Shown piece after piece: positions 28,008 to 34,870 of a DNA stretch of 34,870 bases. This stretch comes from a virus. A program made the position numbers and the translations under genes. The stretch spans positions 1-34,870 of IMG/VR virus record IMGVR_UViG_3300044638_005452; one strand, written 5' to 3'. Under the pieces are notes generated by a model. The model saw only the letters and a list, made by a program, of their open reading frames with translations. It had not been told where the DNA came from and made no database searches. The number at the start of each line of letters is the position of its first letter. Positions within the stretch are counted from its first letter, which is position 1.

Positions 28008-28625
28008 TTAGTATTGGTTAATTCGGGCGGTCCACATGGAGGGCTGGCCCTGCTGAAAGTAATATTTGTCGCGCTGAGAAATCAGTTCGCTCTCTGCGAG
28101 CTGCTCCATGGCGAGTGCCTTGTCGAGCTGGCCGTCTTCGGTGAGAAGATCGGAGGTCAGCATGAGCGCGACGGCTTTTGCGATGACGGCGGGCACGGTT
28201 GCGGAGAGGTTGCTCGCGCTGTATTCGGTCGGGCGGATGCGGTAGTTGACCCAGACGGTGGTTGGCAGGTCGGTGCTTTGCGGGAAGCGGACGTTGTCGC
28301 CCAAGAGCGTGTAGCCAATCTGGCGAGGTGCAACGTGTGTTGCTGGGTTGTCGCGGAGGACGGCGAAGACTTCGCCCATGGCGGTCTCGCCGGTTTGCTC
28401 GTAGGGGATGAAGTAGCCGTTGGTCTCGTTGCCTTCGACGGTGCGTTCTTCGACGCGCATGAGTTCTGGCCAGTCGGCCCACTCCCAGCAGTCGGCGATG
28501 CGTTCGTTGGCGGCGGCGGTCATCATGGTTCTTGCGCCGGATGGGATGGCGTCGATGGTGCTGGCGTCGTTGCCGACACGTTGCCATGCGCGGAGCAAGA
28601 TAGACTGTAAGGTGACAGTCCTCAT
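28008..28625 (-). CDS. Head-tail adaptor-like protein
   Basis: A 205-aa helical protein (MRTVTLQSILLRAWQRVGND, then ERIADCWEWADWPELMRVEE). The length and helix content fit podovirus adaptors (T7 gp11 / P22 gp4 role) that join portal to tail. The region after the portal and fibre and before the spike suits this. It starts in a TAATG overlap with the 53-aa gene. The adaptor role is inference. Confidence 0.5.
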   Translation of the reverse strand: MRTVTLQSILLRAWQRVGNDASTIDAIPSGARTMMTAAANERIADCWEWADWPELMRVEERTVEGNETNGYFIPYEQTGETAMGEVFAVLRDNPATHVAPRQIGYTLLGDNVRFPQSTDLPTTVWVNYRIRPTEYSASNLSATVPAVIAKAVALMLTSDLLTEDGQLDKALAMEQLAESELISQRDKYYFQQGQPSMWTARINQY

Positions 28626-28786
28626 TATTCAGCAGCGGGCGCTTCCTCCGTGAGCTGCTTCTCGATGCTCGTTGCCAAAGGCAGGATCTGCGCGGCGGCA
28701 TTCAGCCCGCCGGTTTTGACGGCGAGGTCGAGGCACTGCATGACGAGCTTGGCCTGCTCTTCGGTCAGCGTGACGGTCTTATTCAT
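28625..28786 (-). CDS. 53-aa hypothetical protein
   Basis: MNKTVTLTEEQAKLVMQCLD then LAVKTGGLNAAAQILPLATS, a compact helical protein with an acidic end. It is fixed on both sides by overlaps: 8 bases (ATGAATAA) with the upstream gene and one base (TAATG) with the adaptor-like gene, so it is very probably translated. The length and helical form resemble small chaperones of virion assembly, without a family match. Confidence 0.7.
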   Translation of the reverse strand: MNKTVTLTEEQAKLVMQCLDLAVKTGGLNAAAQILPLATSIEKQLTEEAPAAE

Positions 28787-29087
28787 TAGGCTGCTCCTGT
28801 TGCGCGGCGAGGTAGGCTTGGGTTGCGGGGATGGCGGCCAAGACGGCGTCGAAGGCGGCGGCCAGCTCGGGAACGGCGGCGAGGATCTCGGGGGTGAGCG
28901 GCGTGGTCATGCGCTGGACGAGGTCGCCGGAGGCGAGTTCGCCGGTTGCCGTGGCGGGCAGGAGTTCGACCGTAATGCTGCCGGTGTCGGCCGTTGGCTG
29001 AATGGCCGAGAGACTATAAACGTGGAGGCGGTCGTAGACCTTGGCGGCTACGGCGGGCGTTTCGATGGGTGTTGGATTCGTTAGCAT
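28779..29087 (-). CDS. Hypothetical protein, virion region
   Basis: A 102-aa protein (MLTNPTPIETPAVAAKVYDR) with a beta-rich first half (LSAIQPTADTGSITVELLPA) and an Ala-rich helix at the end (AAAFDAVLAAIPATQAYLAA). It lies between the tail fibre and adaptor genes and overlaps the next by 8 bases. No family recognised. Confidence 0.6.
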   Translation of the reverse strand: MLTNPTPIETPAVAAKVYDRLHVYSLSAIQPTADTGSITVELLPATATGELASGDLVQRMTTPLTPEILAAVPELAAAFDAVLAAIPATQAYLAAQQEQPNE

Positions 29088-29090
29088 AAA

Positions 29091-30617
29091 TTAGGTGGCG
29101 ATGAGGCCCAAGGTGCGGAGGCGGGCAAGCAGATCGTTGAGGCGGGCTTGCGTGCTGGCGGCGTCTGTGGCGTCTGCCACAGCGGCGGGTTGTGCGGCGG
29201 CGGTTGCTCCAAAAAAACCTATTTCGCCAGCGGTCCCGATTCTAATGCGAGCGGTCGCGTTGGTCACAAACTCCATTGCTCGCGCAACGCCTGTTCCCGC
29301 CTGTGCGGTCCCGATTTGAAAAATGTTTGCTGCCGTTTGAAACGAGAGGAATCCGTATTCGGCATTTGCTCCACCGCTGGAAAATAATCCACCGTTCACG
29401 CGCCACTCAGCATTGGTTCCAGAGGTCGATCTAAAATGTAGTATCCCAGTGTTGGGAGAGGCTATGTTGCAGTTTCTTGGGAGGTTAAGGGCGGCGCTGG
29501 CAGCAGAGAGAGTGAGGCCAGATGCGCTGGAGACGGTGAATCCCGATGCACAATCTATGGCTCCAGCAGCGGCTATCGTGAATCGTGTGGTTCCGTCTGT
29601 CTGGAAAACAAGATCCCTCGCCGTCCCGCCGCCCGATCCCTTCTCCGTGCCGATCTGAAACACGTTGCTCGACCACTTGAGGAAGCCGCGTTCGTGGTTC
29701 GTCGCGGAGGTGAAGGTGTTGTAGATGTTAAAGGTTTGGGCGTTGGTGCTGCGGCGTTGAGCGAGCGTGTCGGAAGCCCCATCTCGTAGAAGGGCAACAT
29801 CTCCTGCCGCTGTTCCCGATGCGGTAGCCAAAAACTCTAACGATGAGCCAATACCTAATGTATCCGCAAAGTTTAATCCAACGCCTCCTCCTGTGCGCGT
29901 GCGTGCAGTCCACCTCAAGCCGCTTCCGCCGCACCTAATTAGCGTGGCGTTGACGTTTGATTCGCCACGACGAATGGCAAACGCCTCGCCACCATCAAGA
30001 TTGATATTGAAGTAAGAGCTTGCACTGGCGCTTGCCGTATTGGTCAACGAAAGGTTTAGCCCAGTGAAAGTTGTTCCGCTCGCGTTCCACGTTTGGCTCA
30101 AATCCAGCACAGGCGCGGACGCCGTGAGCGTGCCGTTGTTGGCGGTGAGGGTCGTGAAGGTGCCAGTGGTTCCAGTGATTGCGGCGGGCGTGGTGTTGCC
30201 GATGGGCTGGCCTTCGACTTGGATGCGGCCAGAGGCATCTGGCGCGGTCAGCGTGCGGGTGGTGCCGGTGGTGATGCCGCTGAGTTGGAAGGCTAGATTT
30301 TTGGAGCTGTCGGCGTTGTCATAGAGGAGGAAGTTGGCGTCGTTGAAGACGTCGGGCAGAATGCCCGCGTAGGTCCAGTCAGTTGCGCGTGTTCCGGTGG
30401 TGGCAACGCGAATGTAGATGCCAGCGGGCTTGCGGTTGATGAGCCAAGTGCCTTCTGGCTCGCGGACGAGGTAGGCGCTGTCTACGGCTGGCGGGTTGGC
30501 GGTGGGCAGCGCGCTGAAGTTTTGCACCTCGCCTTCAAGATACGACGATCCGCCGCCGCCGCCACCAGAGCCTTTCTGGTCGAACGTGCCGCTGAAGGGA
30601 TTAAAGGTCCAAGCCAT
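29091..30617 (-). CDS. Tail fibre with Gly-rich N-terminus and repeated beta domain
   Basis: A 508-aa fibre. MAWTFNPFSGTFDQKGSGGG starts a Gly hinge, then a virion-attachment-like domain (about 25-110). The beta shaft contains two related ~40-residue units: FLKWSSNVFQIGTEKGSGGG and FLSFQTAANIFQIGTAQAGT. The C-terminus (QPAAVADATDAASTQARLND, then LLARLRTLGLIAT) is a coiled-coil trimerisation tail common in phage fibres. It is the first large gene after the portal and 72-aa gene in transcription order. Confidence 0.8.
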   Translation of the reverse strand: MAWTFNPFSGTFDQKGSGGGGGGSSYLEGEVQNFSALPTANPPAVDSAYLVREPEGTWLINRKPAGIYIRVATTGTRATDWTYAGILPDVFNDANFLLYDNADSSKNLAFQLSGITTGTTRTLTAPDASGRIQVEGQPIGNTTPAAITGTTGTFTTLTANNGTLTASAPVLDLSQTWNASGTTFTGLNLSLTNTASASASSYFNINLDGGEAFAIRRGESNVNATLIRCGGSGLRWTARTRTGGGVGLNFADTLGIGSSLEFLATASGTAAGDVALLRDGASDTLAQRRSTNAQTFNIYNTFTSATNHERGFLKWSSNVFQIGTEKGSGGGTARDLVFQTDGTTRFTIAAAGAIDCASGFTVSSASGLTLSAASAALNLPRNCNIASPNTGILHFRSTSGTNAEWRVNGGLFSSGGANAEYGFLSFQTAANIFQIGTAQAGTGVARAMEFVTNATARIRIGTAGEIGFFGATAAAQPAAVADATDAASTQARLNDLLARLRTLGLIAT

Positions 30618-30620
30618 GCG

Positions 30621-30839
30621 TTAAGAACGAGTGACGGAAGCCAGCGAGGCGTCGTCGGTGGTCGGCGGGTTGGTCGTGTAGGAGAAGGTCAGCGTGGCAA
30701 CTGTTTGGCCGCCGCTGCCGCCTTCTTTGTAGGTCACGGTCTGGATGTTGTTCGTGCTGCCGTAGTAGCTGATCGAGAGATAGTCGTGCTGCGGGATGTT
30801 GAGACCAGCGACGTTGCGGACGTTGATGTTCGGGTGCAT
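30621..30839 (-). CDS. 72-aa protein downstream of portal
   Basis: MHPNINVRNVAGLNIPQHDY then LSISYYGSTNNIQTVTYKEG: a small beta-rich protein. ATG 30839 is chosen because the longer frame upstream overlaps the portal gene. It lies four bases after the portal stop. Small beta proteins here in podoviruses can be tail or head completion factors; no family recognised. Confidence 0.6.
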   Translation of the reverse strand: MHPNINVRNVAGLNIPQHDYLSISYYGSTNNIQTVTYKEGGSGGQTVATLTFSYTTNPPTTDDASLASVTRS

Positions 30840-30843
30840 ACGG

Positions 30844-32943
30844 TTAGGCGGCGGGTTGGGCGGACATGCCGAGTTGTTGCTCTTGCGCCATCTTTTGCAG
30901 CGCAGGTTGCGTGCCAACGCGGCCAATAATTGCATTCTGTTGCTGCTGCAGTTGGAAATTAAACGCCTGCATGCGCGCATCGATCATGCGCTTAAAGATC
31001 TCGTCGGATTGATAGCGCTGCATAACAGCAGGGTTGCTTTGGATAATCTGTTGCAGGGCCTGCAATCGGATCTGGGCATTTTGTCCGCCCTCTTTAAGCG
31101 GCGGCTCGGTTCCCGCGGCTATCTTCGCAAATGCGGTCTGCTCGTCCTCAACTTCCATCTGCGTAGCGGCGCCGATATCCCTGACGAGGAGGTTGGCGAG
31201 GTTCTGGTCTACTGAGCCGAGCATGACCTTGATCAATTGCGCGCGGTCGATCACTCCCATCGAATCAAGGGGCACTAGATTTTGGGTCAGGAACGTCATC
31301 TTGGCCTCCAAGGCGGCGTTATCGAGGGTTCTCGCGTCGAACTCGGCAGTGATGTCATAGCGACCGCGGATGTCGGCGGCGCCTTCAGCTAACGGCGTGG
31401 CGTTTCCGGTGACGCGAGAAATTTCCTCCGGCAACATATACTGCTGCGCTAAAGCAAGGATCTGGATCATCATGACCTTCATGTCGAGGAGCCACGAGTC
31501 GGCCAAGTCCTGCATGTGCAGCATGGCGATGTTGGGGTTGACGCTCTCGGTCATGCGGCCGAAGTAGCGGTCAACGTCCGCGCGGGTTGCCTGCTCGACC
31601 TCGATAGAGCCTTGGTCAAACGGCGGCGGCGTCATCCAGTTGATTTCGTTCGGGCGCCTCTCCGGTATCTGCATCGCTGGTCCGAGGACGAGATCGAGGC
31701 GACCTCTGGAAGCGGGCACTTTGAGCGGAGGAATGATGCTGATGCTGGCGCGGTCAACGCGGTAGTCGCGCTGCACCTTCACCTCTTCCTGCGCCGACTG
31801 GACAATCTCAGGGATGCCGCGGCTTTCGAGGAGCGGTCGGGTGTTGCGCTCGCGGGGCAGCTCGATGAAGGGGTACATCTGATGCTCGTAGGGCATCAGC
31901 TCATGCAGGGCGACGGAGTCGGTGATGCTGTAGTTGACGACGGTGCGGGTGACCTTAGTCGCTCCGGTGCGGTCGTCGTGCTCCTTGCGATACACATGCC
32001 ACACTTCGATCAGGTCGCGCATCTGCTCGTAAAGGAACTGGTCCGAGCGGTGGATGTTCATGTGGATGCGCTTCATCTCGCCGCGATGCTTCACCGCGCG
32101 CTCGACCCACTCCTTGTCCCAGCCTTCCAGCGCGGCGCGCTCACGCAGCTCGAACTCACTGAGCAGCTCGCGGCGGGCGATGAAGGGCGCCCTTTGTAGC
32201 GAGTCCGTCTGTATGGGAAAAATCACGTCCTCCCACGCTTCGAGGGCGCGCACCACCGGCTTGCTGGAGAAAATATAAGGGCTTTCCCACTCGACCTCGC
32301 CCTTCTCGCGGAGCTGGCGAACCTTGGAGACGCTGCCCAGCTCCGGCACCACCTGACCGAGAAGCTCCGCGGCCAGCTCCTCCTGAGCCGGATCAAGAAC
32401 GACTTCGAGGAGCGCCTGCAGGTTGGGATCTTGCGTCTCCTCGATCATCATCATGGCCTCTTCGAGCGTGAACTTCTTCACCTCGACGCGGGTCTGGCGC
32501 TCCCAATCCACGGCCATGACGGCGAGGCCATAGGTCTCTCTAAACTCGGCAGCCAAGCGGATCTCGCGGCGCATGTCGTCGGCACAGTGGCTGTGCAGGA
32601 GCCAACGTAGCACAGTCTCGGCGGCATTCTTCTTGGGAGCGTCCATCACCTCGACCGGCTGGACTTGAAGGCGAGACTTAAAGAATGCGGACGTGAGAGA
32701 AATCACCCGCTCCGCAATTATGGCTTCAGCCAGCCTCACGGAACAGTCACTACTATTCTCCCAAGGAAAGACCTTCTTGCCGTAGAAGGCTTGGTGCTTG
32801 CGGCCGTCGTCGCTCTGTCCAGCCCAGATACAATACCGGACGTTGAAGTTCTTGAGCTTGCGATGCAGGTAGCCGGAGCCGTCGTGGTCCGCCTGATCGA
32901 TGTCGCTGATCATGCGCGTGATTTTGTCGCGGTCGAGTTTCAT
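30844..32943 (-). CDS. Portal protein
   Basis: A 699-aa protein with an N-terminal DRDKITRMISDIDQADHDGS, a YGKKVFPWENSSDCSVRLAE segment, a helical middle (YRVDRASISIIPPLKVPASR, then PFDQGSIEVEQATRADVDRY) and a Gln-rich C-terminal end (FNFQLQQQQNAIIGRVGTQP). This is the pattern of large podovirus head-tail connectors (SU10- and T7-like portals). The portal forms the dodecameric DNA channel at the capsid vertex. It overlaps the preceding 111-aa gene by one base, and the capsid gene lies upstream. Confidence 0.8.
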   Translation of the reverse strand: MKLDRDKITRMISDIDQADHDGSGYLHRKLKNFNVRYCIWAGQSDDGRKHQAFYGKKVFPWENSSDCSVRLAEAIIAERVISLTSAFFKSRLQVQPVEVMDAPKKNAAETVLRWLLHSHCADDMRREIRLAAEFRETYGLAVMAVDWERQTRVEVKKFTLEEAMMMIEETQDPNLQALLEVVLDPAQEELAAELLGQVVPELGSVSKVRQLREKGEVEWESPYIFSSKPVVRALEAWEDVIFPIQTDSLQRAPFIARRELLSEFELRERAALEGWDKEWVERAVKHRGEMKRIHMNIHRSDQFLYEQMRDLIEVWHVYRKEHDDRTGATKVTRTVVNYSITDSVALHELMPYEHQMYPFIELPRERNTRPLLESRGIPEIVQSAQEEVKVQRDYRVDRASISIIPPLKVPASRGRLDLVLGPAMQIPERRPNEINWMTPPPFDQGSIEVEQATRADVDRYFGRMTESVNPNIAMLHMQDLADSWLLDMKVMMIQILALAQQYMLPEEISRVTGNATPLAEGAADIRGRYDITAEFDARTLDNAALEAKMTFLTQNLVPLDSMGVIDRAQLIKVMLGSVDQNLANLLVRDIGAATQMEVEDEQTAFAKIAAGTEPPLKEGGQNAQIRLQALQQIIQSNPAVMQRYQSDEIFKRMIDARMQAFNFQLQQQQNAIIGRVGTQPALQKMAQEQQLGMSAQPAA

Positions 32944-33278
32944 TAGATCAGGACGGTGGTTTTGCGCGGGGTATACTTAATCGCGCACTCAGGGTTCCGT
33001 TTTAGAAACCAGTGGCGGAATGTTTTGTCAGACCAGCAGCCGTCACCTAGATGCTTCTGCCACGCAAAATAAGCATCGGCCGGAACGTCCATGACGTGTT
33101 GGCCGATGCCGTCTACAGTGCAGTGTTCTAACTGGTCGTTGACCTGTTTGGCTTTGCGAGCTTCGATAGCGGCCATCACTTGTTGTGCGCGCCATCCTGT
33201 CTGCAGCTCCTCTTTGACAAGGTGAGCCAGCTCGTCATCCATGTCTCCGACCAGATCGGAGAATATTTGATCTGACAT
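32943..33278 (-). CDS. Hypothetical protein between capsid and portal
   Basis: A 111-aa protein (MSDQIFSDLVGDMDDELAHL) with an acidic helical N-terminus and a Trp-containing C-terminal part (DAYFAWQKHLGDGCWSDKTF, then RHWFLKRNPE). It may be a structural accessory such as a scaffold fragment or head-completion factor. Its end overlaps the portal start. No family recognised. Confidence 0.55.
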   Translation of the reverse strand: MSDQIFSDLVGDMDDELAHLVKEELQTGWRAQQVMAAIEARKAKQVNDQLEHCTVDGIGQHVMDVPADAYFAWQKHLGDGCWSDKTFRHWFLKRNPECAIKYTPRKTTVLI

Positions 33279-33286
33279 CCTAACTG

Positions 33287-33319
33287 CTGCCGCCGACCCG
33301 CTAGGCGTTTCGGCGACAG
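33287..33319. other. Intergenic hairpin between decoration-like and 111-aa genes
   Basis: CTGCCGCCGA and TCGGCGACAG pair with one mismatch around a 13-base loop. No T tract follows on the minus strand, so full termination is unlikely. A partial terminator or mRNA-processing hairpin that lowers downstream expression after the capsid genes would fit. Confidence 0.35.
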
Positions 33320-33334
33320 TGTGTTAAGACGCTC

Positions 33335-33781
33335 TTAGAGCTTGTTGAGGTCTTTGACCGCGAGGAAGATGTGGATCTCTCCAGCATTCAGCTCAAGCAG
33401 GTCATACGAGGCCATCGAAGCAACGGTAGCGATGATCGGGGTGCTCGCCGTATAAGCAACAGGGGTGTTGCTGTTGAAGCGGCGGGTCGTCACCGGAGTG
33501 CCGTTGGTGTTGATCTGCTGGGAAGCGATCAACTGGTCGGTCGTGCCGGAAACACCAACAACAATCGTGTTGGAGTTGTACGCGGTCGTGCCAGTCAGCT
33601 GGAACGACGTGACCAAGTGGGTCGCGGCGTCAGTGACGATGCTGTCGGCGGGCAGGGTGATCAGGGTGATCGTCTGCGCGGTGTTGTCGGCGGCGGTCGT
33701 CAGATCGGTGTGATCGATGACGACTTTGTGCGTGTAGCCGGTTGCGGCTTTGGTTTCGGCGGGCAATTCAAACGCTTGCAT
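33335..33781 (-). CDS. Beta-rich virion (decoration-like) protein
   Basis: A 148-aa protein (MQAFELPAETKAATGYTHKV) dominated by Thr/Val/Ala beta strands (ITLITLPADSIVTDAATHLV, then VVGVSGTTDQLIASQQINTN). It directly follows the major capsid gene in transcription order, the usual place of head decoration or stabilisation proteins. No family recognised, so the role is by position and composition. Confidence 0.55.
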   Translation of the reverse strand: MQAFELPAETKAATGYTHKVVIDHTDLTTAADNTAQTITLITLPADSIVTDAATHLVTSFQLTGTTAYNSNTIVVGVSGTTDQLIASQQINTNGTPVTTRRFNSNTPVAYTASTPIIATVASMASYDLLELNAGEIHIFLAVKDLNKL

Positions 33782-33816
33782 ATGATTATTTTTCTATTTC
33801 GTTGTTAGGGTTTGAA

Positions 33817-34839
33817 TTAGGCAGTCGCGGAGAACTTGCCCATATTTTTGGGCGACATAACCGCGAGCGACACGATGCAATCGACGAGACCGCGAGGTCC
33901 GCCACCGCTGTCTTGCAGCTCTTGGAAGCGCGGCTTACGGCCGTAGCGAAGCATGACGCTCTCAGGCGACATGATGTAACCGCGAGCATACTTCTCGGCG
34001 TCGGTCGTGGCGTTGGCAGCCAAAAATAGGCTACTCACGATTTCGAGCGTCGAAAAATCGCCCTCATAGAACGAGATATTCGAGACGAGACGATCCGAGC
34101 TGGCGGCTTGCGCCGTCTGACGGAGGTTGAACACGTTCGAGGTGCTGTTGACCGTGAAGCGCGTGAAGTTTGTGATGGCTTTCTTCAGGGAAGGGCCAGC
34201 AACAAGCACCAAGCGGTCTTGGCTACCAGTCTGCTCATAGATGCTCTGCAAGACGTTCTGCAGGGCGCTTTCGGTGAGCGACGCGGTCGCGGTCGTGTTG
34301 ATGCTGGCAGAAGGAGTCGCCTGCGATGCAGGAACCGGAAGGTCGGTTTGAGAACCGGCCGTCGCGATCCACTTGCCCAAGCCGCGAGTTTTATAGGCCA
34401 CGCTGCCGGAGCCTTCGACGGATTCGTTGTCCGAGCTGATGGTCGCTTCGACGTCACGTTTGACTTCCAAGATCGTCTTGGCGATGGCCTTGGAAAATTC
34501 CTTGCGACGGCCGATGGCGGCAACGTCAGCGAGGTTCGCTTGGAAGTCCGACACGCGGGCAGTGCGGCGAATTTTCTGAGCGCGAGCGCTGAGAAGAACG
34601 CGGTTTGCGGCTGCGTCCGAGAAGTCGGTCACATCGGAGGAATCAACAACGCCGTCAGTAGACGGAGCGCTGTAGGAATCGGCCAAATAGCTGTAAACCG
34701 AAGGATTAGTGATGTCCGCACCTACGCGAGCGATGCTCGAAGAGATGGGTGTGTTTTTGTTATCGACGTAGGTAAGAACATCAAGGATGTCTTCCCTATT
34801 TCCAACTGAGGGGAACAATTGTCCCGCGGGAGCTGCCAT
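33817..34839 (-). CDS. Major capsid protein (SU10/DUF5309-like, HK97 fold)
   Basis: A 340-aa protein starting MAAPAGQLFPSVGNREDILD. The N-terminal GNREDILDVLTYVDNKNTPI and ARVGADITNPSVYSYLADSY pattern is the recognisable start of the SU10-like (DUF5309) capsid family. A helical spine-like region follows (FQANLADVAAIGRRKEFSKA), then a beta/loop-rich domain (SLKKAITNFTRFTVNSTSNV). It forms the icosahedral shell. It is the first gene of the structural run in this window; scaffold and terminase genes would lie beyond the right edge. There are 31 bases upstream of the start, too few to judge a promoter. Confidence 0.82.
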   Translation of the reverse strand: MAAPAGQLFPSVGNREDILDVLTYVDNKNTPISSSIARVGADITNPSVYSYLADSYSAPSTDGVVDSSDVTDFSDAAANRVLLSARAQKIRRTARVSDFQANLADVAAIGRRKEFSKAIAKTILEVKRDVEATISSDNESVEGSGSVAYKTRGLGKWIATAGSQTDLPVPASQATPSASINTTATASLTESALQNVLQSIYEQTGSQDRLVLVAGPSLKKAITNFTRFTVNSTSNVFNLRQTAQAASSDRLVSNISFYEGDFSTLEIVSSLFLAANATTDAEKYARGYIMSPESVMLRYGRKPRFQELQDSGGGPRGLVDCIVSLAVMSPKNMGKFSATA

Positions 34840-34870
34840 AGTAAGTTTTTCTTTCTAGTGTGAGGTTTTG

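Overview
The window is part of a temperate, podovirus-like tailed-phage genome. It carries a replication module, a small regulatory operon, an integrase with its attachment site, and a long virion-protein operon, and no bacterial chromosomal genes were recognised. The attachment site has phage genes on both sides, so this looks like an unintegrated or circularly permuted phage genome rather than a prophage edge. By eye the sequence is about 58% GC. Several start codons are preceded by A/C-rich, SD-less leaders (for example before 9837 and 7774). That style is seen in Verrucomicrobiota, so a verrucomicrobial host is a weak guess only; no host gene confirms it.

Left block (1-9022, all minus strand, read right to left). 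An excisionase-like HTH protein heads a tightly overlapping run of small early proteins, four of them hydrophobic microproteins. The run continues into an HTH protein, a replication initiator with a five-iteron origin inside its own gene, a PD-(D/E)XK protein, a DnaB helicase, a resolvase-like nuclease, a T7 gp2.5-like ssDNA-binding protein, a RecB-type exonuclease, a DUF6378-like protein and a truncated HExxH protein at the window edge. No DNA polymerase is seen, so theta replication using host polymerase is likely.

Centre (9023-13169). A divergent promoter region separates the excisionase operon from a plus-strand operon (9172-11299). That operon starts with a ribbon-helix-helix (RHH) regulator and ends with a PEGA-type lipoprotein and a small acidic protein. 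Facing it on the minus strand are a tyrosine integrase, a 43-aa microgene and a terminator. Beyond the integrase lies an attachment site carrying only the 5' half of a tRNA-Thr(TGT), with a symmetric core at the anticodon loop. Four regulatory regions (near 4061, 9146, 9514 and 12829) carry GGAC repeats spaced exactly 10 bp apart. They look like a shared operator for a phage regulator, most simply the RHH protein.

Right block (13170-34870, all minus strand). In transcription order: SU10-like major capsid protein, a beta-rich virion protein, a small protein, portal, tail fibre, adaptor-like protein, spike/adhesin, two membrane proteins, a small lipoprotein, an amidase endolysin, two fibre proteins flanking a large tail (nozzle-like) protein, an S74-type self-chaperoned virion protein, two internal-virion-like proteins, and an 1843-aa polyvalent protein with an HExxH motif and a GNAT-like region. 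The terminase is not in the window and probably lies beyond the right end.
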